A stretch of DNA of 64,000 nucleotides, taken from NCBI GenBank assembly GCA_035235625.1, contig CP141143.1, positions 6,120,501 through 6,184,500 of the forward strand. The letters are read 5' to 3'. Positions 12,101 to 23,100 of this stretch are shown piece by piece. The position numbers and the translations under genes are program-made. Numbering within the stretch: position 1 is the stretch's first letter; each line of letters starts with the position of its first letter. The stretch comes from Saururus chinensis. Its lineage: Eukaryota > Streptophyta > Magnoliopsida > Piperales > Saururaceae. The notes under the pieces were generated by a model, which made no database searches, had not been told where the DNA came from, and saw only the letters and a program-made list of their open reading frames with translations.

Positions 12101-13360
12101 ATGGCGGCAATCGACGTGGGCGGGGTGGCCACGACTGCGAGAGGCTTTCCTGTGCCGGGAGTCTGGCCGCTCGCGGCGAAGGCTTGCGACTCGTGCAAGG
12201 CGGCGACGGCGCTGCTCTTTTGCCGGGCGGACTCGGCGTTTCTCTGCATGGGATGCGACGGCAAGGTGCACGGCGCCAACAAGCTCGCCTCACGACACGA
12301 ACGGGTCTGGATGTGCGAGGTCTGCGAGCAGGCCCCTGCCGCTGTCACCTGCAAGGCCGACGCTGCTGCCCTCTGCGTTTCCTGCGACGCTGACATCCAC
12401 TCTGCCAACCCACTCGCCCGCCGCCACGACCGGTTCCCCGTCGTCCCCTTCTTCGAGCCCGCCGCCACCGCAGCCAGGCACCTCGCCTCTACCGGCCTCC
12501 TCCTCCCCAACCCCTCCTCTTCCTCCTCCTCAGACGCCGAGGCCCATGCTTCGACCGGACACGAGGAGGCGGAGGCCGTTTCCTGGCTGCTGCCCGACCC
12601 TAGTTCGAAGCTCATTGAGGCCCCGGAGCTCAGATCAGGGGACTTCTTATTCTCGGACGTAGATCCGTACCTGGATCTAGACTACACCCCCTCCATTGAT
12701 GCCCGTTTTGGTTTCCATAACAGCGCCACCACCGACAGTCTGGTTCCTGTCCGGACCAAGGTCGCCCCCTCTTCCCTCCCGCTTTTTACACCGCCTTGCT
12801 CGGAACCTGTCAGCTCTTTCCACGCCGCCGACTATCCCCGCCCCAAGCCTTGTTACAGCTTCAACACCACCACTCCCTCACTCAGTCACAGTGTAAATCC
12901 CATCTCTTCCATTCTTTTGGGTGCAATTTACCTTAAACATAATTAAGCTTGTCTTTGCTATCATAATTTTCAAAAATATATAATCAATAATATTTGACAA
13001 CAGGTATCTTCGTCGTCGTTGGATGTTGGTGTGGTGCCGGATGGTACGGACATATCGTTCTCGGGGGTCGGGAAATGCGGGACGGAGGTGTCGGGCGGCC
13101 TGGGGAGTGCGGCGACGGCGCAATTTTCGGGGATGGACAGAGAAGCGAGGGTGCTGAGGTACCGGGAGAAGAGGAAGAACCGAAAGTTCGAGAAGACGAT
13201 CCGGTACGCGTCCCGGAAGGCCTATGCAGAGACCCGCCCGAGGGTCAAAGGTCGATTCGCGAAGCGGACAGAGGTCGAGACCGAGGTCGACCGGATCTAC
13301 TCTTCCGCGGCCGCCCTCATGGGCGCGGACTCCGGTTACGGCGTCGTCCCCTCATTCTGA
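12101..13360 (+). CDS. COL: CONSTANS-like B-box/CCT transcription regulator (group I, COL3/4/5-like)
   Basis: Two exons: 12101-12892 and 13004-13360, with a 111-nt phase-0 intron (CACAGT/GTAAAT ... CAACAG/GTATCT), giving 382 residues. Two tandem B-box zinc fingers lie at about 29-66 ([13 protein letters not shown]...) and 72-109 ([13 protein letters not shown]...), each with the full Cys/Asp/His spacing. The middle is acidic and Ser-rich. Exon 2 opens with [14 protein letters not shown], a motif shared by group I COL proteins. The CCT domain is at about 310-352 ([20 protein letters not shown]), carrying nuclear-localisation and NF-Y/DNA contact residues. The protein ends GYGVVPSF, the VP-type COP1-binding tail of COL3/4/5. 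These proteins act in the nucleus in light signalling and flowering time, and COP1 control follows from the VP motif by family knowledge. Exon 1 is GC-rich compared with its surroundings. The frame is unbroken. COL3, COL4 and COL5 cannot be told apart here. Confidence 0.95.
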
Positions 13361-14217
13361 AGAAGCCTCTGGATTTCACCGAGTCCGGAGTCGAGTTCTC
13401 CTTTTGCTCTCGCTTCCATCTTTTCAAGCTATTTCTCTCGTTGTTGATATAACATCATCCCGTAGATTACTACTGCTACTACGTCGTGGAATAATTTCTC
13501 TCTCTCACTCTCTTTTTTTTTTCTTTTTTTTTTTGTGGAAATGTATGTTTTGTATCACTTCGCTGATTTTTTTTTTAGCAAATTGTAGCGGAAGTTGCAG
13601 AAGAAAGCAAAGCCCCCTTTCCTTTTCTTTTAAAATCCTGGAATAGGGGCGTTTCTATTTTAAATTAAGAATGATGTGGTTTAGCAGATCATGCCGCTAT
13701 CGTGTGTATCTCTTAAAATCTGTTTCTGGATTGGGATTGGATGATACAAAGGTAAGAACCATAATTGAATAAGCTTAAGGTTGAAAGTCCAGAGTTGAGA
13801 CACGGATGAATAGTACCCCGAGGATTCGGTAGTCTTGTCAGAGATGTAAGGTCACTTGTGAAGTCCAACTTGGATAAATGTGGATCTGTGCAGTGTGTTT
13901 TTCTTTTGTTAAATTAGAAATGTAGAACGACTATTAAATCAAAATGTCATATATACGAAGGAAACATATAATTACAGGGGACTTACTTTGCACTATGACA
14001 ACAAATAACAATACAACCAAACCTAGCATATACCAAAGAAAGCTGAACCGTCAACCATGTGACGTATCTTCCAGTCGATACTCCTGTTTTGTAGCCAAAT
14101 AGGGTCATAGATTATTAGGTACGCTTATGTGTACGTTGCTCATCACCACTTACGTGTCCATTGTTGACAAGTGAAGAGCAGAATTTTCATGTATGTTGCG
14201 TGCTTAATAATTTCTCA
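13361..14217. other. 3' flank of the COL gene
   Basis: The beginning is presumably 3' UTR, with pyrimidine-rich T tracts at 13510-13575. I could not fix a polyadenylation site. Beyond about 13700 no gene or clear repeat is seen. Confidence 0.4.
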
Positions 14218-14991
14218 AAAAATATTTTTATAACCACTTACCATAACCACAATATATGTACGTGACCAATGGTCATGTGGAGGGGGGAATCTTTGAAAAA
14301 TATTATGTCCAGTTTCCAAGTTTTTCTCTCAATGCACCATAACTCCCCGATCATAAAGCCTTTGTCATGAAAACTTGTCAAAGTAGACAGAGTCCTAATT
14401 TCTCTATACTGCTTGGATCACCAAATTCTCTCATGCATTTGGAGAATGGTGAAGCCAGTAAATGTATCTCCAGTCAAGTAGCGGCAAAGACTAAAAGGGT
14501 ATGGTAGTAGCATAATGCGAAGATAGCCTAGAAATTCATTACCAAAAAAACAAGGTTGCGTGAAAGTTAAAAACTTGTACACCACATAATAAATAATATA
14601 AATAAGGAAAAAAAATTGACCACTTACCATGACCAAATGATATGTAGAGGGGGAAACCTGATAATTGTTGAATCAGTTCCTAAGTTTTTTCTCTCACCAC
14701 TTTTATGGTGATGTGGAAACCTCCTCACTAAGTCATGGTCATGAAAATTGGTCACCCTAGAAAAATCCATAAATAATCTCTAAATACTACCTCTACCATG
14801 AAATAAATGCCCCATTTAGAAAAAGTTAAATATTTAAGGTGTCTAATCTTACTCAAAAGCTTACAAAATTTCCCTTTCTTTGTTCACACAAAAAAAGTTA
14901 ATAAAATGTTTTTAAAAAAAAAGATATGGAATCACTATATAAGATAAGACACCTATGTCCCATGTTAATAACTCTATTTGAAAAAATAATA

Positions 14992-15080
14992 CTCCTTTTG
15001 TCAAACATTAATAGCTCCATAACCTAATTTTAGTTTATTTTAAGAAACCAAATATAAGTATTAATATGGGATAGATGGAG
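14992..15080. mobile_element. Stowaway-like MITE with TA target duplication
   Basis: An 89-bp element starts CTCCTTTTGTCAAACATTAA and ends AATATGGGATAGATGGAG. TA dinucleotides flank it on both sides (14990-14991 and 15081-15082), as expected for Tc1/mariner-type insertion. Its inner arms carry AATAGCTCC and its degenerate inverse. Confidence 0.65.
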
Positions 15081-15589
15081 TAATTTTTATTGAATGGTGG
15101 GACCCATAGTTAAATGAATAAAAAGTCAATATATGATATTTTTTTAACTATTTACTTAAATTAACCCAAATAAAAACATTAATATGGGACAATGTTTTTA
15201 AAAAATAAAATTACTAATGTAAGGATATATATATAGGGTGCTTCAAACAAACTTTAGATGAGAATCGAGCGACTAAGATTCATGTGGCTCACCTAACTCA
15301 TATATATAATGACAATTGTTAATCGCATGCAAGAATGACATAAGATATGTCCTTCATTCTCACTCGCGTGGATGATCGGCTAATGACGAAATAGTGATGT
15401 AGGCTAAAAAGTTATCTACTTTTCGCATTCAATTTTAAGTTATTACAACAAAAATTAAAACATGTAGGAGGGACGAAGGCCTCTCGGCACCCTTGAGAAG
15501 CGGAGTCTACGAACATTAATTTGGAATTTGTGCTTAGCTTAATAGAGGTAGACATTTATCAAAACCCCGACCTACGAACAAATGATAAG

Positions 15590-15813
15590 GCAGGAGTATT
15601 TTATGCTCCCTTTTGACAATGAGCCCAACATAAAGACCGCATGTGAGCCTTTGATCTTTGAGATCGAGGCCATACACGTTGGCTCATGTTAGCATAAGTA
15701 TAAGTGGTGTTTATGTGTGCTAACATGTGCACCGTCAATCTCATGGATGAAGAACTCTCATGCCTTACGCTAAATTTATTGTCAAATTGGAGCATTAAAA
15801 ACGTTTCTAGTGA
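15590..15813. mobile_element. MITE with ATGCTCC...TTGACAAT inverted ends
   Basis: The left end TATTTTATGCTCCCTTTTGA is mirrored at the right end: the reverse complement there reads CGTTTTTAATGCTCCAATTTGA. The core has 'catgttagcataag' followed by 'gctaacatg', an inner palindrome. Related copies lie at 293-470 and 32062-32265. The minus-strand frame inside encodes nothing recognisable. Confidence 0.6.
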
Positions 15814-16408
15814 TAAAATAGATTTTTAGGTCCAAGGGCAAGGTGGGACCACTGGCACCCCTTTCATCCATTATATATGGTTCGACACATGTTTAGTTTT
15901 TTCATATATTCCTTTTCTCTACTGGGAGAGGGTCTCCCTTCACGTGGCACACCATCTCGAGTGGCCCACACCAATCCAACATTATGTTTGACATTTCCTT
16001 CTCCCCTTCTCTCAAATTTAATTTAATTTCTATCCGGGCATTCCCATCACTTTCCCCTTCCCTTTCATTGCCATATCTTAGTTTTGATATTTACATATTT
16101 ATTACTTAATTAAGTTTCATATTAATAACTTAATTTAATTTTAAAAAATAAAGTTTACTATAAAGGAAGTACGTAGTATTGTCTTACTTTGTAGTTAAAT
16201 ACCTAATTTTTTCTTAGAAAAATATTTTCCAAATCATTTATCATGACCAGATTGCATGACCAAAAAATACGTGTGAGGGGAAAATATGGGAACTATTGGA
16301 TCTGTTACGAAGTTCCTCTCTCACTACTTTTATGATAATGTGGTAGCCTCTCATTATTGGTCACCAAACTTTGGTCATAAAAACTAGTAACACTAGACAA
16401 GTCTCAAA

Positions 16409-19158
16409 CCCCAAATGTTCCATCAACACTTGATACAGTTTAACTTTTATTTTGTAGGCATGTTATCGATTACTTAAACTCCTACAATCTAAGGCCATCT
16501 CTTGCATATATTTTTGTAGTAGGTTTCAATTCGGTTATTGCTTATCTTGTATAGCCCCACTACATCTCTCTTTTTAGCATTGTTTTTAAAACTAACTTGG
16601 CCCGACCAGTTGAATTGGGTTCGACTGAACCTAATCAACTTTTCGGGTTGGGTATTTTTCAATTTCTTTTTAAATTGAAACAAAATTTGTCTAATTTGAT
16701 ATTTTGCCCAATTGTACTATAGAGTTTACTTCAAAACATAAATGAATATTCTGCCTATCCCAAATTAATAGTTTTATTTAATTTTTAAAAATAAATTAAT
16801 TTAAATTTATTTTAAAAAATTAAATAAAACTATTAATGTAGGATGAAGAAAGTATTAACTTAGTCTACTCATATCATTTGATAATAACCAATCATTAATA
16901 TGATATGATGTCACTTGATAATAACCAATCATTAATATGATATGATGTCACTAAGCATAGCAAATGACACAAATTTTCATTTCTTGTCATTTACATTTCC
17001 AGTAAAAATAATTATTTCACTAAATATGTATCATTATAATAACTTGAATATTTTTGTTAAACAAAGAAGACCCAAAGACGGTAATCTAAGTAAACAAAGG
17101 GACGTAGCTAGATACCATAATATTCAATATGAATGATAGAGAACTCGTGACTTAGGGTAAAGGAGCTCGGTACGCGGCTAGCTGCAACAGCAACAGCTAG
17201 CTCTCATATGGATCAAAGTAGCTTCGTCATGACTCATAATTGTTGGCTTCTAGTTCATTCACATTCCGAGTCATTCAGTCAGAATTTTCCCACATACTCA
17301 TTAATTTCTTCGTTCAATACTCTTCAATTAATTCGTCACTGGCTTACTGCCTCGCTGAGGGTGAACATTGAAGGCCACTGCTCATTGTAGCATCAAATGC
17401 GCAAACATCTTACTCGTAATTTTCATTTCCTTTATCACATGGGCGATCGTGCTCGTGCTCGATCGGAATATTGATTCCTTTTTTCGTGTTGCTTTTCTTT
17501 TCCGTCCACAACTCACACTACAGAGAGCTACTAGCCTACATTTGCATTACATATTAACCATACCGTGATTTGGCCTGATCATTGCTCCTCAAGATGGAGA
17601 ATTACTTTGCAGTTCTTCGACATATCGTTGTTTAGTTGGTCGCCGATCTATCACACCATCGCAAGACTCTCTTTTTCCCCAAATTAAACCTATTAATGCA
17701 GAGCCGTCACAAGCCACATCTTGAAGTGGCTATAAGAGTACTTTCGTACCTCAATAACTCACCAAATTAATGACTCAATTTTTTTCAACTAATTCACTTC
17801 CTCTAATACTTCCTCCATCCTAAATTAATTAATAGCTCATTTAACAAAAAATTTATTTCATATTAATAACTTTATTTTATTAAATTTAAGTAATTAAATA
17901 CTTAAAAAAGAATATTATAAGCTTATTTTTCTTTCTCTTGTAAGTTTCATCATTTAATAAAAATTTTATTTTTTTAAATATAACTATTAATATAGAAAAG
18001 AAAAAGTAACTACTTATTATTCCAATTAGACTAGTTATCCAGTGACTTGGTGGTCTACCACTAGTTTCGGCATCCTACTAGGAGATTCACTAATTTCATA
18101 GAAAACACGGAATCAATCCATCATTTTTAGATCTTCCGTGTAGGCTGAAAACCGTGCCATGCGAAATGCAAATTGTGAGCTAACTTGTGTGAGATATTTA
18201 CTTCCATTTTTTAAGTTATTCATTTACGATAGGCTCTATTATATTGCGACAATAAAGTTGCACTTCACATGAATTCAAATCCAGTTTTTCACGAGGAGAC
18301 TAAACACGTTGAGTTTGACGGCCACCTCATTGAAGAGAAGGTTCAAGAGTAGTTTGACGGTCACCTCATCGACGAGAAAGTTCAAGAGTAGTTTGACCTA
18401 GATTGCATATGTTCCTATGTCTAAACAGCCAGCGGATTGAGCACAATTTATTAACCTTATTTGCAGGTTGGGTATTTATGATCTGCATACTCTAAAGTTT
18501 TCGGGGAGTGTACGTTGATAGGTTCATATTGACCTCATCCATGTCTAATGGCATATACTGCTCTCTTCAGAGTAGTTGTTTCTCTCAAGCTGTTATGAAT
18601 ACCCTGTATGGTTACCTTGTATATCTAATTGTAATTTATGATTCAGATCATGTGCAATTGGTTACATTAAAAACTCTAAATGTAATATATCAATTATCAG
18701 CAAGTGGGACTGGAAACCATTTGAACAAACCTGACTTCCAATCTGCATGAACTTCAATTCGAAACCCAACCTCACATTCCACGACTCAATAACCAAACAT
18801 CAGAAGACTTAGTTAATACTAGATGTCTTCTTTTTTGTTAAACTTAGATGGGATTAAATCAAATAATTAAATTAAATAATAGATGAATCATCCATAGTAG
18901 TCCCAACTCTTTTGTACAACTTGGGGACTGAGGCCATGCAACTAATGCTTCTTAATGGCTCGACCACTCAGTGGGCTACTTCGACTCTATATCTTGTAGA
19001 CTTGTAACAAAAAGGATGAGAAGTCTTCCACCCCCGCTTTTAGCCACCACCATATTAATACAGTCAGTAGATATCTACCATCTATATAAATATATGGGGT
19101 AGGCTAGCTAAAATAGGGGTGCAGGACTCCTCATCTATTATTAGAATATACACCTAGT
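16409..19158. other. AT-rich intergenic DNA with small repeats
   Basis: No gene is recognised. Contents: a Stowaway-like hairpin at about 16750-16855 (AAATTAATAGTTTTATTTAA and its inverse); a perfect 37-bp tandem duplication at about 16879-16952 (unit holds AACCAATCATTAATATGATA); a Stowaway-like sequence starting near 17810 (CTTCCTCCATCC) to about 18007; and a 39-bp tandem repeat at about 18312-18397 (unit AGTTTGACGGCCACCTCAT...). Short open frames at 16942-17568 and 18508-18750 show no known domain. Confidence 0.5.
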
Positions 19159-20169
19159 AAGGGTGATAATGAGTTGAGTCAAACCAACATTTGGGGATTT
19201 TTTTACTCTTGCTCAATTTCTAAAAATTCGACTTGAGCTTGATCGAACACTTACACTCTCAGCTCGGGCTCGGTTCAGCCACAGAACTCAAAACTCAACT
19301 TTAAGTTTGAGCTCAAAAATATAATATAGGAGTTCGAACCTACGTTCAAATTGGCCTCAAATTCCATTTACAACCCAACTATTTCTCCATAAAAAACTAC
19401 ATAAATTTAGAGCATCCCATCAACATTACAAAAATAAAAATATTAAAACAACCACAATTCTCCTAAAGTTAAAAACATCACTTCAAAATTTAAGGCTAAA
19501 ATAAGATCAATTTAGACTTGGTTCGGTGGATATATTTGTAAGCAAAAAAGAAGTAAATTTTTTAAATTTATAGTTAGAAAGCTAGACTTGGTTAACTGGA
19601 TCTCTAATTCTAAACCAATATGATTGTTTGAATAAAGAATGTTTATTATGCAAGTAGAATTACATATTTATATCTATTAAGATTAAGATGACTAAGATAA
19701 TTAAATGTAGTATTTAAAAATTAAATAATATTATATAGATGAATACAGGTAGAATAGGAAGAATTTTTTTTATTATACCTACATTCTCAATTTTATTAAG
19801 AGTAGGATTTATATTTGTTTGAAATATAATATGATAATATGGGTATTATATACCATATTATATAATATATTATATATTATACATTAATGTAAATATAGAA
19901 TATATATTTTTATAAAGAATATTATAGGTATATGAAAATTGAAAGTTAATAAATTTATATAATATAAATATAATATGTAAAAAGTGATGTATAATAAATC
20001 GAGCCAAGCTTCGAACTAATCAAGTTGTGTCAAGTCAATTTAATTTGACCCTTGTTTAAACTCAATTCTCTTATTTTCAAGTTTGAACTGAGCTTGAAAT
20101 CAAGCCCCCGCTAAATTCTAGTTGAACCGAGCTAACTTATTGAGGTGGCTTGACTTGTTAACAGTCTTA
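19159..20169. mobile_element. TIR-type non-autonomous DNA element, copy 2
   Basis: The left end AAGGGTGATAATGAGTTGAG pairs with an inverted right end near 20140-20169 (reverse complement AAGACTGTTAACAAGTCAAG). Clearly homologous to 39083-40262: both contain 'gttcaaattg(g/a)(c/g)ctc(g)aa', 'catttacaa(c/t)cc', 'aaatttagag(c/a)atc' and long matching AT-rich centres. No coding capacity was found. The superfamily is inferred as hAT-like from end structure only. Confidence 0.55.
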
Positions 20170-23100
20170 TACCTTAGTATTAGTCCAAAAGAATTCCAAA
20201 AAGCTTCGGAAGTGGATTCGGCCCATATTCGGTTAAAATTCTATCATGGACAGAACGTGGGTTCAGTTTTCAGTATGTTTCTTATAGTGACGAGTGACGA
20301 CCATAGAGTACAGACATTTTGAGCCCATTGGGTAAATGCTTCGAAAAGGTTGAGCCCATTTTAGTTATCATTCGAACTTTGATCAATTGAGAACAATCCG
20401 CCAGAGGGTAGTGTGAGCATCAGGGCAAAGTATTTTTCTTTCTTTTCTTCAGCTTCAGCGGCTCAGCCACATCTGCTTGCCTTCTAGCGTCAATTCATAG
20501 TACGAAACATGAGATGTCTGTCTTACAAGCACAACTGTCCCATTGGTTCAATTGCACTTTGGCAGTGATATGCGGCTGTAGCCTTGCAGGGGAGAGTGTC
20601 GACCTCCTTAGGCGGTTAAGCTAGCCTTGCCACAAATGAACAAATCCTAGGCACATTGACAAAATTACTATTTGGTATGGTACCACTTCGTATTACTTCT
20701 TTGTATCTTAATTTCATTCGAACAGATGGATAGTTCTCCCATCTTTTCAGAATAAAAGTAACAAAAAAAAGTAAACCAAGAATAATCTTAAGAAAAGAAA
20801 TAGGCAAAAGTAAATGACGAAAAGGCGAATCCACAGATAACAAATATAAAAAAACTAAAAAGCATAGACTTTAGTCCCACAATTAATTACAAAATGTGTT
20901 TCTTATACCAAAAATACAACAAATTCACATAAAGTACTAGTTATCCATATATAGAATCTGACGTCTTCCATCGGCCGCATATGAACAAAGTATAAAAGCA
21001 GAGAACAAATGGGACTCGGGAAGCCGTTCATGTCGCACAGCTAATGATAAGAATTTCATAACACGATCGCGGCCACAACAGTTCGCTAGTGCACCTGATC
21101 CATTTTCTTCTTCAGCAGTGTCCTATTGCACACCCCCTTATTTTATTCAGGGAGATGCCGATGTGTTCTCCCACATGGTTGATTGGATGAATAGCAAAGT
21201 TGTTGAAAGCTTGAAATGCTGTCCAACACTATCCTCATAATGCTACAAAAATCCATGAAGTTTCTTGTATATTTCGTTTTCTGTTTACAATTTTACAACC
21301 AAATTTTTTTTTCTCATAAGAGGGATATGGAGGTGATCTGATAATGTTAGACAGATGCTTTCAAGGTTTTCCCAACTGGGACAGAACTGGAAAGCCCGGA
21401 AAACTCAATCATTCATCTCCTTTTTTCCAACAGAATGCGAAAGCATTTGCGAATCGTAATTACCTAAAATGAACCCCCATTCGTTATCAATGTCACGGTG
21501 AACGTCTCTGTTCGCTGCTAGTGAACAAAAATTGCAAGAGAATACTCTTCGGTTCTTAAAGAGATGTGACTCTATACTGCCCCTGACAGCTTTACATTAT
21601 CTACTAATGCAATGGGAAATGCATATTAATTTTAAGGAATACTTCACAATAGTTCGGCCCAAACGATGAGGAAAAAATCTGCTCCAAACTTAGCACGTCT
21701 TTTTCTGTACGTATTTAAATGGCCATAAACGATACGTCTGTCGTTTGAGCCCAGGTTCCACATTAGTATTGTTGACAGCACTGTTCCCAGTTATTGGCTA
21801 GGACTCAAGAGGGTGGTAGATGTGGATTGAAAGAGCTTTTGGGTTGAATTCGAAGGTAAAAGACAGGGTGAATTTGATATGATGAAAGCAAAGCAGCTGT
21901 TTTTCTGCGGACCACATGTTAGATGTCATCCATGATCCAACTTAAACTTGTACATTGACAATGGGAACCCCCCACAAAATGCAAAGTTATACTCTTTGGG
22001 GGTCCACGGGAATTTAAGTTCTCCGACGCCTTGCCTTTAGTTGAATTCGAATGGTTCTGTCCTTGTTTGCTTTATTTTTTTCTGATGGCTTCCAATGTTC
22101 TGCTTCCTTCGGGAATAAATGTTGGCAAAATAAAAAAAGTGGAGAATAAAAATAGAGATAAAAAAACATAGCAAAACAGTGAGCCAGAAAAAACAAAGAG
22201 CTCCACAGAATATTTAATTAAGAAGTTCCTAGCTAATTAAAACAAAAAGAAGAAGTCCTTGCATTATTTGATATTAAGAAAATAATACATAGAATCAAAC
22301 GCCTTCTAGTGGCCGCATATGTTAGCAAAATCTGGAGCAGCAGACATATGGGACTCGGCAAGCCGTTCGTATCACACAACCAGTTGACCCTAATAGAGGA
22401 ATAGCCTGCGTCCTTTTATTTTGTTTTTTCTATTAACTTGCATCCGGTCTCACTTTCAAGCATCCATTCGTTTTGGTCACACATGAATCAACAGTTTCAT
22501 ATTAATTGGCCTGAATATTTCATCTATACGTCGAACTTATGAAGGAATTGCGGAAGGTTCGGTGAGGCCATAAGCTTCAACATTGGACCATGGCACTGTG
22601 AAAGCCACCCATTACGAAGTAACAGGCATATTTGGGGGACGATGTACAGTAATGTAGGGCATCCCCACATATCATCGAGGCGACAGGCCCTTTTTTGGCC
22701 ATTCTAAGCGTGCAACGTACGATTTTTGAGTGTGTACTTAGTCGCTTCATTCTTGTCGGCCACATTTCTCTGAGGCAGCCTTACTTGGCACAGCTAAAGA
22801 AAATGGCTACAAGCAAGGCTACCAGGGACACCGCGTCCATTCTACCCACCAACTCGCTCTAGTTTCGCCCACTAGAGCATGTCCCATAAAATCCAGAAGA
22901 TCAGGAAGCACAACTAGTGTAAAAATGTGGTCACGTCTCTCTAGTCTAAACATAAAAACATTGCCCGATAATGCGATACATTTGGTGGAAGGCTGTCATA
23001 TTCTAGTGATATTTGATCCATTTGTGAAGGGAATCGGGTTTCATTTGATGCGTCCCTGGAAATTGTATGGTGCATTATTAGCAAAAACAAGACACAGAAA

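Larger units (their letters stand above)
14218..16408. repeat. Three dispersed copies of a repeat of about 170-190 bp
   Basis: Copies at about 14218-14398, 14610-14768 and 16210-16408, all in the same orientation. Each holds an 'accatgacca' start, 'gaggggg(a)aa', an 'agtttttctctca(c)' segment, and 'gtcatgaaaa(c/t)t(t)g(g)tca' near the end. They are diverged from one another. No open frame or terminal repeat is visible, so the class is unknown. MITEs lie between copies two and three. Confidence 0.6.

Noticed and set aside
12073-12615. 180-codon minus-strand frame over the COL exon
   Set aside because: It is the antisense shadow of the GC-rich B-box exon, which has clear zinc-finger motifs on the plus strand.
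19325-19345. Possible tRNA T-loop (GTTCGAACC)
   Set aside because: No cloverleaf partners lie around it, and the motif is part of the repeated TIR element.
22577-22765. 62-codon minus-strand frame
   Set aside because: No domain, no upstream promoter or splice evidence, and length expected by chance.
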